From the NCBI GenBank assembly GCA_023480735.1, contig JAMCXB010000061.1, forward strand, positions 23,925 to 87,924: a DNA stretch of 64,000 nucleotides. Direction: 5' to 3'. Of this stretch, positions 48,114-58,100 are shown piece after piece. The stretch comes from Bacteroidota bacterium. GTDB taxonomy: Bacteria; Bacteroidota; Ignavibacteria; Kryptoniales; JAKASW01. The position numbers were made by a program, and so were the translations under genes. Each line of letters starts with the position of its first letter. The stretch's first letter is position 1. The notes beneath the pieces were generated by a model. It saw only the letters and a program-made list of their open reading frames with translations, was not told the DNA's origin and did not search any database.

Positions 48114-49044
48114 CGGATCCTAAAGTTAATTCTCTGAATACCTTTTCCAAGTCCGACCCTGAACTGCTCAGCCCCAGCATCTTGAAACCGTTAGCGACAC
48201 ATAGGTCGAATATCTTTTCCCTCACATTATTATTGTCTTCAACCACTAGTTGCAGTGAAATCGAATCCTTACCATGGCTGACCGTAACCTTTCGCGGCTG
48301 CAGGGCGCTTTGAAATATGTTCGCAACGGCAACGGCATCGGCTGGCGCCTTGATAGCAACCACGACGTTGCCCATCCCGCTATGCTGAAGCTCATCCGAT
48401 GTTGCGTCAAGAACAAGCTTGCCCTTGTTTATAATCAGGACCCGGCTACATAGGGCCTGGACCTCCGACAGGATATGCGTAGAGAGTACGACAAACTTCT
48501 CAGTTGCTAATTCCGAGATTAGTTGTCTGATTCCGATGACCTGGTTAGGATCCAATCCCGACGAAGGTTCGTCCAGAATCAGGATCTTCGGGTCGTGGAT
48601 AATTGCCTGCGCAAGTCCTACGCGCTGCTTGTACCCCTTTGACAATCTGTAAATCGGCTCGTACAAAACCTCTTTCAGCCCGCAGCGCTCGGCCACGTAC
48701 CCGAGCCGTTCTCTCGTTCGCTTCGCCGACAATCCGGACAACTGCCCTGTAAACTTGAGATACTCGTGGACTTCAAGTTCGGTGTAAAGCGGATTGCTTT
48801 CCGGCAAATAACCAATCTTAGAATGGAGCGCGAAGTTGTTGGCGTCGACGTTCTCACCATCGATCACTACCTTCCCGTCCGTCGGGGCCAGGAAACCCGT
48901 GATGATCCTCATGGTCGTGGTCTTCCCCGCACCATTGGGTCCCAGGAATCCAACCACACTCGGCTTGTCTATCTCAAAAGAGACATTGTCTACGGCTCTT
49001 GCATCACCAAACAATTTGGTGATGCCCTCTACTTTAAGACTCAT
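48094..49044 (-). CDS. ABC transporter ATP-binding protein, GldA-like
   Basis: A 316-residue ATPase for the GldF/GldG-like membrane proteins encoded downstream. Walker A is FLGPNGAGKTTTMRI, the Q-loop lies in GYLPESNPLYTELEV, the ABC signature is YRLSKGYKQRVGLAQAI, with Walker B ILILDEPSSGLDP and the H-loop LSTHILSEVQALC. The signature reads LSKGYKQ instead of LSGGQ, which is usual in this subfamily. A C-terminal regulatory domain covers about 225-310. The ATG at 49044 begins the canonical SLKVEGITKLFG strand; longer upstream starts would run into the divergent sigma factor gene. Confidence 0.93.
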   Translation of the reverse strand: MSLKVEGITKLFGDARAVDNVSFEIDKPSVVGFLGPNGAGKTTTMRIITGFLAPTDGKVVIDGENVDANNFALHSKIGYLPESNPLYTELEVHEYLKFTGQLSGLSAKRTRERLGYVAERCGLKEVLYEPIYRLSKGYKQRVGLAQAIIHDPKILILDEPSSGLDPNQVIGIRQLISELATEKFVVLSTHILSEVQALCSRVLIINKGKLVLDATSDELQHSGMGNVVVAIKAPADAVAVANIFQSALQPRKVTVSHGKDSISLQLVVEDNNNVREKIFDLCVANGFKMLGLSSSGSDLEKVFRELTLGSDETGQQ

Positions 49045-49093
49045 AACGTTTGCAAATTTATCTTCGTTAAACAAAATTATCAACACAAAAATA

Positions 49094-49738
49094 ATGATAA
49101 ACAGACTGAACCGCGAGGACTCAGATTCGTCTATTCCACAGAAGTCGAATGATAGACGAGCTGAAGAGAAGGAACTCATTGACCGGGCCCTTAAACAGGA
49201 TGAATCCGCATATTCGGAGATCATCAACCTCTACAAGGGAAAGGTCGCTGCGACTGTCTATTCGATTCTCGGCAGAGACTACGTAGAGGAAATTTCGCAC
49301 GAGACCTTCATCCGGGCGTTTAACTCGATCAGGCAGTACAGGAGAGACTCGTCATTCTATACATATTTGATTCGGATCACCGTCAATCTTTGCCGTGACG
49401 AGATTAGACGAAAGCAGATCAAGCGTATCTTCAACTTCACCGAAGTATTTAACAGGAACGAAGAGAATGATGCTCAGGAACAAATACAGACCGGAGCTTC
49501 CAGCGATCCGATGAATATCTACGACTCAACCGAGACCGTGGAAATAGTGAGAGAAGAGATGGATAATCTTCCACCCATACTCAGGATTGCTGTGACTCTT
49601 CGCGAAATCGACGAGTTGAGTTACGACGAAATAGCCAAACTCCTGAAGATCAGTGTCGGTACCGCCAAGACACGGGTATTTCGTGCAAGACAGATTCTAC
49701 GTGACAAACTAACTGGGAGGCTTAACTATGGACAATAG
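49094..49738 (+). CDS. ECF-type RNA polymerase sigma factor (RpoE-like)
   Basis: A 214-residue sigma-70 family protein with region 2 (AYSEIINLYKGKVAATVYSILG, DYVEEISHETFIRAFNSI, SSFYTYLIRITVNLCRDEIRR) and region 4 (DNLPPILRIAVTLREIDELSYDEIAKLLKISVGTAKTRVFRARQIL in parts). The acidic linker between them is about 50 residues. The ATG at 49094 leaves a 49-base gap to the divergent ABC gene; an upstream frame covering that gene in antisense is rejected. The anti-sigma gene begins 11 bases before its stop, so the pair is co-translated. It likely directs its own unit of efflux and sensor genes. Confidence 0.93.
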   Translation: MINRLNREDSDSSIPQKSNDRRAEEKELIDRALKQDESAYSEIINLYKGKVAATVYSILGRDYVEEISHETFIRAFNSIRQYRRDSSFYTYLIRITVNLCRDEIRRKQIKRIFNFTEVFNRNEENDAQEQIQTGASSDPMNIYDSTETVEIVREEMDNLPPILRIAVTLREIDELSYDEIAKLLKISVGTAKTRVFRARQILRDKLTGRLNYGQ

Positions 49739-50174
49739 TTGCCGTTTTTCAGTTTACGTCGATGACTTCGTTCATGGCGAACTAGAGCAATCGCAACGGA
49801 AATCGTTCGAGGACCATCTGGCTTCGTGCGGCGAATGCAGAAAGGAACTCGAAGCCGCCTTACGGCTGAAGGAATCCCTCACTGCTTCATACCTGGCCGA
49901 CCTGGATGAGACCTTCAACTACAAGGTGATCAATACCCTCCGCACCGACGGGCACTTTGAGCGGGGGAAAGAAATCCGGGTTGCTCTGGAAGACATAGTG
50001 ATTAGTCTTGCGACGCTTGTTGCTGTCGTTCTTCTAGCCATTCAAATGTTCAGGACGCCGAGTGTCACTACGGTCGATATGCTGGGCAGGCTGACAAATA
50101 TCGAAAAGAGCTCCCTGGAACAGCCGGCTCTTTCAAACGATCAGGTACTCGAACTTGTTCTGAGGAGAAAATAA
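49728..50174 (+). CDS. Zinc-finger anti-sigma factor
   Basis: A 148-residue membrane protein. The cytoplasmic N-terminus has the anti-sigma zinc motif HLASCGECRKEL (HxxxCxxC), preceded by VDDFVHGELEQSQRKSFEDH, as in the zf-HC2 family. One membrane helix (about 84-106, EDIVISLATLVAVVLLAIQMF) places the last 40 residues in the periplasm. It should hold the sigma factor inactive until an envelope signal releases it, by proteolysis or another conformational trigger. Which of these applies cannot be told. Confidence 0.88.
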   Translation: MDNSCRFSVYVDDFVHGELEQSQRKSFEDHLASCGECRKELEAALRLKESLTASYLADLDETFNYKVINTLRTDGHFERGKEIRVALEDIVISLATLVAVVLLAIQMFRTPSVTTVDMLGRLTNIEKSSLEQPALSNDQVLELVLRRK

Positions 50175-50534
50175 TTGATTACGAAAAAGACTCTCTGGGC
50201 GGCGATAATTATTTCCATGATTATCGGTGGGATTGCAGGTTTCGCAATCGATAGGTTTGATTCGCAACCCGGCTCTTCTCACTTCGGAAAGACGAAGTTT
50301 ATAAACTACATGACCAAGGAGCTGGGCCTTACCGGAACACAACAGAAGCAGCTTGACTCAATAGTCACTTACGTGCATCCGAAATTCCAGGCGATAAGAA
50401 AGGACTTCAGGTCGAAGTTGGAGAATCAAATAGATTCCACACAGGATATGATCAAGTCCATCCTGACGCCTGTTCAGCGAAAGAAAGTAGAAGCCTTGTA
50501 CAATAAAACAAAAACAGGAAGCGATAACAAATAG
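50175..50534 (+). CDS. Small membrane-anchored CpxP/Spy-like LTxxQ protein
   Basis: A 119-residue protein with an N-terminal helix (AAIIISMIIGGIAGFAI) and a helical periplasmic part. It carries two LTxxQ motifs, LTGTQQKQLDSIV and LTPVQRKKVEAL, the mark of CpxP, Spy and the heavy-metal sensors CnrX/ZraP. No His or Met cluster typical of metal sensing is seen, so a chaperone or anti-sigma modulating role is as likely as metal sensing. It begins with TTG directly after the anti-sigma stop, and eight bases separate it from the adaptor gene. Confidence 0.75.
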   Translation: MITKKTLWAAIIISMIIGGIAGFAIDRFDSQPGSSHFGKTKFINYMTKELGLTGTQQKQLDSIVTYVHPKFQAIRKDFRSKLENQIDSTQDMIKSILTPVQRKKVEALYNKTKTGSDNK

Positions 50535-50542
50535 GTCAATTT

Positions 50543-51658
50543 ATGAGCAAGAACCGAAAGAAGGTTTATTACTACATTACGGGTGTACTAGTTCTCCTTG
50601 CGATATTCGTTTATCTAAGACTGCGTGCCAATGCTGCAGATGCGACAAAAGTGCTCCGCCCTATCCCGACCGTCCAGATCTCGGATCCGCACCGCGGGTC
50701 CATCGAAAGGACCATCTCATTCACGGGAGACATCGATGCCATTCAGGAAGCCACCATATTTCCGAGAGTAAACGGGAACATCGAAGAGGAATACGTAAAC
50801 ATCGGGAGTTACGTCAGAAAGGGTGAAATACTCGCGCTAATCGATACGGCTGTATATTCCGAGAACGTTCGCCAGGCAAGGGGCGTCTATTTGCAGGCCC
50901 GCGCCACACTGGAAAACGATAAACTCACGTATGAAAGGAACAAAAGCCTGCTCAGCCAAAATCTCATTGCAAAACAGGATCTGGACAATTCTGAAGCGGC
51001 CTACAAGGTCGCCCTCGCTCAGGAACAAGCCGCGGCAGCAACAATGAAGAATGCGGAGATCCAGCTCGGTTATTGTCGCGTGCAGGCACCCTTTACCGGA
51101 TACGTCACGCGGCGATTCTTCGATCCTGGGACTTACGTAACCTCGTCGACCAACGCTACAAGCTCGACCCTTTTCTACCTGGCCGACCTGAACAAGGTGA
51201 AGGTTCTGGTAAATGTACTCGAGGAGGACATACCTCTTCTCCCAAAGGTCGAGGATGCCCAGATAAAAGTCGACGCCTATCCGAGCATGGTATTTCACGG
51301 AAAGATAACCCGGGTCAGCCAGCAACTGGACCTCTCGACACGCACCATGCCTGTTGAAGTTGACATAGACAACCCACATGGTCTGCTGAAACCCGGAATG
51401 TTCGCGAACGTCGACCTTATTTTTGACAGGGTTGACAACGCCCTGGTTCTTCCCTCTCAGGTTGTTTTGAAGGATGATTCCGGAAGTTACGTTTACACTC
51501 TGGGCGCCGGCGACATCGTGCACAAGAATTATGTCAAGATTGGCGTCACTCATGATAACGATGACCAGGTTATCTCCGGGTTAAATGATAACGCCCCGGT
51601 AGTCTTTATGGGGTACGACATGGTGCACGACGGAATGAAAGTCAGGGTGGCGAGATAA
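50543..51658 (+). CDS. RND efflux periplasmic adaptor (membrane fusion protein)
   Basis: A 371-residue HlyD/AcrA-type protein with an N-terminal anchor (YYYITGVLVLLAIFVYLRL) and no lipobox cysteine. The lipoyl half-motifs are readable: FPRVNGNIEEEYVNIGSYVRKGEILALID on one side and AEIQLGYCRVQAPFTGYVTRRFFDPGTYV on the other (in parts), separated by a helical hairpin (about 110-165). The beta-barrel and membrane-proximal parts follow, with VLPSQVVLKDDSGSYVY. It should link the RND permeases encoded next to an outer-membrane channel, whose gene is not in the window. Confidence 0.93.
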   Translation: MSKNRKKVYYYITGVLVLLAIFVYLRLRANAADATKVLRPIPTVQISDPHRGSIERTISFTGDIDAIQEATIFPRVNGNIEEEYVNIGSYVRKGEILALIDTAVYSENVRQARGVYLQARATLENDKLTYERNKSLLSQNLIAKQDLDNSEAAYKVALAQEQAAAATMKNAEIQLGYCRVQAPFTGYVTRRFFDPGTYVTSSTNATSSTLFYLADLNKVKVLVNVLEEDIPLLPKVEDAQIKVDAYPSMVFHGKITRVSQQLDLSTRTMPVEVDIDNPHGLLKPGMFANVDLIFDRVDNALVLPSQVVLKDDSGSYVYTLGAGDIVHKNYVKIGVTHDNDDQVISGLNDNAPVVFMGYDMVHDGMKVRVAR

Positions 51659-51662
51659 TCAC

Positions 51663-54600
51663 ATGTGGTTAACAAGACTTGCACTTAAATACCCCATCTC
51701 GACACTGATGGGGTCCATAGCTATCTTCGTGCTCGGTTTGGTGTCTTTCCTGCAGCTTCCGATAGACATGCTGCCGAACATACAAATACCGGTTGTATCC
51801 GTAATAACTTTCTACAACGGTGCCGCACCGACCGATATGGAGCAATCGGTAACCGTTCCTCTCGAGCGGGCGGTAAGCAGCACGAACGACATAAATTATG
51901 TCCAGTCACGCACGCGCGAAGGCGTATCGCAGCTCTTCGTGTTCTTCAACTGGGGAACCAACACAGACGTCGGCCTGGTTGACATCATTCAAAAAGTAAA
52001 CAGAGCGCTCGAACTCCTGCCTCCTGGTGTTTCTCAGCCGGTGGCATTGCAGTTTGACATCAGCAACATACCTGTCTGCACGGTTGTCCTCAGCAGTAAT
52101 ATGGATCCACGCAACCTGTATGACCTTGCATACAACGTCATCGAGCCTCAGATCGAACACCTTCCGGGCGTCGCGCAGGCGGCCGTTACAGGCGGTGAAA
52201 TAAGGGAAATTCACCTCATTATTGACAGAAGCAAGCTTGAGGCGCTTAACATTCCAATCGAGGCCGTCACTCAGGCCGTGGCGAACTCCAACCTTATCCT
52301 CCCTTCCGGTGATCTGAAGACGGGAATGTATGACTACTCACTGACTACCGAAAGCCAGTTCAGCCTCGTGAAGCCTATGGAGAACATCGTCGTAAAAGTC
52401 GTGAACGGCGACCCGATAAGAATCAGCGACATAGGCAAAGTCGAGGACTCCTTCCAGGAGCAAACAGAGGTTCTCAGAGTAAATGGAAAGAACGGTGTTG
52501 TCCTCAGGATTCAGAAGTCTCCAGACGCCAACACAGTGCAGGTGGTCAAAGAGGTAATGGACGACTTGCCGAAACTTCAGGGGGTCCCCTCATTGGTCAA
52601 GTCTTCCGTAGCATTCGACCAGAGCACGTACATAAAACAATCTATCAGCGGGCTCGAGCAGGAAGCAGCAATGGGAGCGCTCCTTGCAACCATAGTGATC
52701 CTATTGTTCCTGAGAGACTTCAGGAGCGCCCTGGTAATCTTCACAGCAATTCCGTTGTCAATACTCGTGGCGTTCATCTTCTTCAGGTTTAGCGGGAGCT
52801 CTCTGAACATAATGACCCTCGGAGGACTAGCGCTCGGCGTAGGCAGGATGGTCGACGATTCAATAGTAGAACTTGAAAACATAACCAGGCACTTCAACCT
52901 CATGGGGAATACCGGCGTGAGTAAAATGCAGGCAACACTGGACGCCGCTCTCGAGGTTGCCGGACCAATATTCATCTCTACGCTCTCGACGGTAATTGTG
53001 TTCCTGCCTGTAATTTTCCTATCGGGAATAGCACAGCTGTTGTTTATGCCTCTTGTGCTCACGATTACCGTAGCACTCTTCGGCTCGTTCTTTGTCTCGC
53101 GGACAGTTACACCCCTCTTGTGCAATCGCGTCCTTAAACCGGAAGAGGAAATCAATCCCAATTCCACGAGATTCATCGACAGGGCGAAGCTGAGTTCCAA
53201 GAATTTCTTTGATGAACTCGACAATACTTACCAGAGGATCATCAGGACTGCGCTTAGGCATAAGAGAGAAGTAATCCTTGGCGTTGCGGGCTTCGCTGTT
53301 CTTTCGTTCATGCTTTTCAAGTTTGTAGGGACAGAGTTCTTCCCTAATAGCGACGAGAGCCAATTCTCAGTAACGGTTAAAATGCCGGTCGGCACACGCA
53401 TTGAAGAGACACAGAAATATGTCGCGAAGGTGGAGCAACTTATCAGGAAGTATGCCCCGGAAACGACCAAGATTATCTCCGACATCGGCGTTCCCAACGA
53501 GAAGAGCGGAAATTTATTCAGTCAGAACGCCGGGACTTATGCGGCGAACATTCAGGTTCAGCTCACTGACCCGACAAAAAGACAGCGGTCTGAAGATCAG
53601 ATCATGAATGCCCTTCGTCCGAGGTTGATGGCGCTTCCGGGAGCGCGGATATTTCTTGCGCCGGGAGGCTTCCTGCACTTCTTGCTGAACTTCGGCTCGA
53701 ATGCGCCGATCGACGTAGAAATTATGGGATACAATCTTAAAACCGGAATGAACCTTGCACATCAGGTATTAGATGTCATCCGGACAACTCCCGGTGCAAC
53801 CGACGCGCAGATCAGCATGGATCCCAACATGCCGCAGTTGAAAGTTGTCGTCAACCGGGAGAAGGCCGGGGCGCTCGGTGTGAACGTTGCCGATGTCGCA
53901 AACACTGTGGCAACAGCTATCGACGGTGCCGTGGCTTCACAATACACCGACCCACAGACCGGTAACCAATACAATATCTTGGTGCGCCTGGATTCCACAG
54001 ATCGAGACCGAATCGATGACGTCAGCCGGCTGACGATTCCCAGCTCGACGGGCCAGCTCGTGAAATTGGGAAACATCGCCCAGGTCGTGATGGGAAACAC
54101 GCCAGTTGAAATCGACAGAAAGTATCAACAGCGAATCATTGACGTGACCGCCAATGTAACCGGAAGAGATCTTGGAAGCGTATCATCGGACATTCAAACA
54201 AGGTTGAACAAGATTTCAGTGCCGACCGGATTTCAGGTAGTTCAGAGTGGAAACATTGAGCAGCAAAAGAGCACTTTCAAATCACTGTTACTCGCTCTGC
54301 TTCTCGCCATCATAATGGTCTATATGGTAATGGCCTCACAATTCCAATCGCTCGTCGATCCGTTCATCATAATGTTCACCGTACCTCTTGGTGTGGCCGG
54401 AGTCGTCTGGGCATTGTTCTTAACAAACACGACCCTTTCTGTCACATCGTTCGAAGGCGTAATCGTCATGGTGGGCATTGTTGTCTCGAACGGCATATTG
54501 CTCATCGACTATATAAATCGGTTGAGGAAGCAAGGCGTGGAGCTTCACGAGGCAGTGACATTAGGAGGACGAACGAGACTCCGCCCGATATTGATGACCT

Positions 54601-54791
54601 CCCTGGCTACGGTGCTCGGACTGCTTCCAATGGCGTTCGGAATGGGCGGCGACCGATCACAAGCGCCCCTGGCAATTGCGGTCATTGGCGGACTGACGGT
54701 CTCCACTTTCTTGACGCTTATCTTTGTTCCAACATTGTACACAGTATTCGAAGAGAAATTCAAAAGAGAGATAAAAAAAGAAGAGCTGTAG
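51663..54791 (+). CDS. RND family efflux permease, first copy
   Basis: A 1042-residue proton-driven inner-membrane pump of the AcrB/MdtB (HAE) type, with 12 helices and two large periplasmic loops. The proton-relay pair is seen as DD in GRMVDDSIVELENITRHF of the fourth helix. LPIDMLPNIQIPVVSV, GTEFFPNSDESQFSVTVKMPVG (in parts) and EAVTLGGRTRLRPILMTSLATVLGLLPMAFG (in parts) are family hallmarks. In the tenth helix the AcrB lysine is replaced (GIVVSNGILLIDYI), as in many related pumps. It starts four bases after the adaptor gene. Substrate unknown; drugs, lipids or other amphiphiles are possible. Confidence 0.94.
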   Translation: MWLTRLALKYPISTLMGSIAIFVLGLVSFLQLPIDMLPNIQIPVVSVITFYNGAAPTDMEQSVTVPLERAVSSTNDINYVQSRTREGVSQLFVFFNWGTNTDVGLVDIIQKVNRALELLPPGVSQPVALQFDISNIPVCTVVLSSNMDPRNLYDLAYNVIEPQIEHLPGVAQAAVTGGEIREIHLIIDRSKLEALNIPIEAVTQAVANSNLILPSGDLKTGMYDYSLTTESQFSLVKPMENIVVKVVNGDPIRISDIGKVEDSFQEQTEVLRVNGKNGVVLRIQKSPDANTVQVVKEVMDDLPKLQGVPSLVKSSVAFDQSTYIKQSISGLEQEAAMGALLATIVILLFLRDFRSALVIFTAIPLSILVAFIFFRFSGSSLNIMTLGGLALGVGRMVDDSIVELENITRHFNLMGNTGVSKMQATLDAALEVAGPIFISTLSTVIVFLPVIFLSGIAQLLFMPLVLTITVALFGSFFVSRTVTPLLCNRVLKPEEEINPNSTRFIDRAKLSSKNFFDELDNTYQRIIRTALRHKREVILGVAGFAVLSFMLFKFVGTEFFPNSDESQFSVTVKMPVGTRIEETQKYVAKVEQLIRKYAPETTKIISDIGVPNEKSGNLFSQNAGTYAANIQVQLTDPTKRQRSEDQIMNALRPRLMALPGARIFLAPGGFLHFLLNFGSNAPIDVEIMGYNLKTGMNLAHQVLDVIRTTPGATDAQISMDPNMPQLKVVVNREKAGALGVNVADVANTVATAIDGAVASQYTDPQTGNQYNILVRLDSTDRDRIDDVSRLTIPSSTGQLVKLGNIAQVVMGNTPVEIDRKYQQRIIDVTANVTGRDLGSVSSDIQTRLNKISVPTGFQVVQSGNIEQQKSTFKSLLLALLLAIIMVYMVMASQFQSLVDPFIIMFTVPLGVAGVVWALFLTNTTLSVTSFEGVIVMVGIVVSNGILLIDYINRLRKQGVELHEAVTLGGRTRLRPILMTSLATVLGLLPMAFGMGGDRSQAPLAIAVIGGLTVSTFLTLIFVPTLYTVFEEKFKREIKKEEL

Positions 54792-54859
54792 AAATAGCTA
54801 CATCCGGCGATGCAGGTTAACTTGTGAAAAGCGATAATCAATCAATAAAGCCAATCCAC

Positions 54860-54908
54860 AACTTACCCCTGTCTTCTTTTCAAAAGAGATGGAGACGAGG
54901 GGTGAGTT
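54860..54908. repeat. Imperfect inverted repeat between the two RND genes
   Basis: The 327-base gap between the permease genes has no convincing gene. AACTTACCCC and GGGGTGAGTT pair over 10 bp (one wobble), with inner GTCT/AGAC and CTTTT/AAAAG helices. The layout (long imperfect hairpin, ends with GGGGTGAG) resembles small dispersed repeats of many genomes, but only this copy is in the window. Confidence 0.45.
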
Positions 54909-55118
54909 CGAAACGAGTTTGGGTTCCGCATGACTAAGAAAACGGAGATGATACTGAGGAAATAGAGATACGGATATAGTTGCAACACGGGCTTAGGGCG
55001 ACTTCCCCGTGGGGCAAAGAAAGGAAGAGATAAAGGTGAATCATTCATTAAAAGAAGCCGCAGCGAAGTCTGGATTCATGTCGGGGTTTCGGGTGCTTGC
55101 AGAGAACGAGGTGACCAT

Positions 55119-58100
55119 ATGTGGTTAACTCGACTCGCGCTCAAATATCCCATCTCTACGCTGATGGGGTCAATAGCAATCTTTGTTTTGGGTTTGGTGT
55201 CATTCCTGCAGTTACCGATCGACATGCTGCCCAACATACAAATCCCGGTAGTATCCGTCATAACCTTCTACAACGGGGCCGCTCCGACAGACATGGAACA
55301 GTCAGTCACAGTTCCTCTGGAGCGGGCAGTCAGCAGCACCAACGATATAAACTACGTCCAATCGCGGACTCGAGAAGGCGTATCCCAGATTTTCGTCTAC
55401 TTCAACTGGGGAACGAACACAGACGTAGGCCTAGTGGACATCATACAGAAGATCAATCGGGAGTTGGAACTCCTGCCTCCGGGAGTATCGCAGCCCATTG
55501 CACTGCAATTCGATATCTCCAACATACCGGTATGCACGGTAGTCTTAAGCAGCGACATGGGTCAGCGCGCTCTTTATGATTTAGCATATAACGTCATTGA
55601 GCCTCAACTCGAACACTTGCCGGGCGTTGCACAAGCCGCCGTCGTGGGCGGCAGGATCAGGGAGATTCACGTAATCATCGACAGAAGCAAACTTCAAGCA
55701 TTGAATATCCCGATCCAGACCGTCACCCAGGCTGTTGCAAACTCAAATCTTATCCTCCCCTCCGGGGATTTGAAGACGGGTGTGTACGACTACTCGTTGA
55801 CAACTGAAAGCCAGTTTAATCTGGTCAAGCCGATGGACAATATCGTCGTTGAGGACGTCAACGGCGATCCGATAACGATTGGTGACATTGGCAAAGTGGA
55901 AGATTCTTACCAGGAGCAAACGGAAGTCCTGAGGGTGAATGGGAAGAACGGCGTTATATTGCGAGTCCAAAAGTCTCCTGATGCCAACACCGTGCAGGTG
56001 GTTGACGAAGTATTGAGCGAGATACCTAAACTCCAGGGAGTCCCAAAATCAGTCAAGGCTTCCCTTGCATTTAACCAGAGTACATACGTAAAACAGTCTA
56101 TCAGCGGGCTGGAACAAGAAGCTATCCTCGGAGCATTCCTCGCAACCATAGTAATCCTCTTGTTCCTGAGAGACTTCAAGAGTGCAGTCGTAATCTTCAT
56201 CGCAATTCCGTTGTCAATACTCGTAACGTTCATCTTCTTCAGGTTCAGCGGTAACTCGTTGAACATAATGACGCTTGGAGGTTTAGCGCTCGGAGTGGGT
56301 AGAATGGTAGACGACTCTATAGTGGAGCTTGAAAACATAACCCGTCACTTTAACCTGATGGACAAGACGGGCGTAGGCAGGATGCAGGCGACACTGGACG
56401 CTGCTCTGGAAGTCGCCGGCCCGATCTTTATCTCTACTCTGTCCACAGTTATAGTATTCTTGCCTGTGATTTTCCTTTCCGGCATCGCACAGCTTCTCTT
56501 CATGCCTCTGGTGCTTACAATCAGCGTTGCGCTTTTCGCCTCGTTCTTTGTGTCACGAACCGTGACCCCCCTGCTCTGCCTACAGATCCTCAAACCGGAA
56601 AAGGAGATCGGCCCGGGACGCACAACTTATCTGGATAAGTTGAAGCTTTATTCCAAAAATTTCTTCGAGAGTGTCGACGATAATTATCAGAAACTCATCT
56701 CTGCCTCATTGCACCATAAGAAAGCCGTGATATTCGGTGTATTGGGATTTTCGATTTTCTCCTTTATGCTTTTCAAATTCGTGGGCACGGAATTCTTTCC
56801 TAATACCGACGAGAGCCAGTTTGCAATAACTCTAAAACTGCCGGTTGGGACAAGAATAGAGGAAACGCAGAAGTATGTGGAGAAAGTGGAGCAGCTTGTC
56901 AGGAAATACGTTCCTGAGACGAAAACCATAATATCTGATATTGGCGTGCCATCTGAAAAAAGCGGCAACTTATTCAGTCAGAATCCCGGTGAATACGCTG
57001 CAAATATGCAGGTGGAACTCGTATCGCCCACTCATAGAAAGCGCTCGGAGGAACAGATAATGAACGCGCTCCGGCCGAAGTTAATGGCTCTTCCAGGAGC
57101 AAAAATGTATCTGGCCCCAAGCGGCTTTCTCCACTTCCTGCTGAACTTCGGTTCTGCCGCGCCCATCGACGTGGAGATAATGGGGTATAACATCAAGACA
57201 GGGATGAAGTTAGCCAAAGAGGTGGACAATATAGTTAAGACCACCCCCGGCGCTACTGACGCACAGATAAGCATGGATCCGGATATGCCACAGCTGAAAG
57301 TAGTGATCAATCGGGTAGAAGCGGGCGCTCTTGGTGTGAATGTTGCTCAGGTTGCCAACACAGTTGCCACAGGTATTGACGGTTCGGTTGCCTCACAGTT
57401 TACGGATCCGAAGACAGGCAACCAGTATAACATCCTGGTGAGGCTTGACAGGAAGGACCGAGACAATATCAGCGACATAAGCAAGCTGACGGTGGCCGGC
57501 ACGGCCGGTCATCTTGTAGAGCTGGGAAACATCGCTACCGTCAAAATGACCAAGACGCCCGTCGAAATTGACAGGAAGTATCAACAGAGGATTATTGACG
57601 TCACGGCAAACGTCACGGGAAGGGACCTTGGAAGCGTTTCGGCCGACATACAAAACAGGCTCAACAAACTGAATGTACCGACCGGATTTCAGATCAAACA
57701 AAGTGGAAACATTCAGCAGCAGAAGAGCACCTTCAAGTCTCTTCTTCTTGCACTCGTACTCGCCATTGTAATGGTCTACATGGTGATGGCTTCGCAGTTC
57801 CAATCGCTTGTCGATCCATTCATAATAATGTTCTCAGTTCCGCTGGGACTGGCTGGTGTTCTATGGGCGCTATTCCTGACCAACACCGATCTATCGGTCA
57901 CATCCTTCGAAGGAGTAATCGTGATGGTCGGGATTGTCGTGTCTAACGGGATTCTGCTGGTCGACTACATTAACCGCTTGCGGAAGAGAGGCGTAGAGCT
58001 TCACGAGGCAGTCACTCTTGGGGGGAGGACAAGGCTCCGGCCGATTCTGATGACCTCCCTCGCAACGGTAATCGGGCTGCTCCCGATGGCATTAGGAATT

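Noticed and set aside
48836-49093. N-terminal extension of the sigma factor
   Set aside because: The extra 86 codons lie antisense to the ABC ATPase gene and show no sigma-factor similarity; ATG 49094 gives a normal length.
52577-53224. Long open frame on the minus strand inside the first RND permease
   Set aside because: It is antisense to a well-identified gene, is matched by a similar frame in the paralogue (55907-56338, 56345-56623) and has low-complexity Ser/Thr composition typical of reverse frames.
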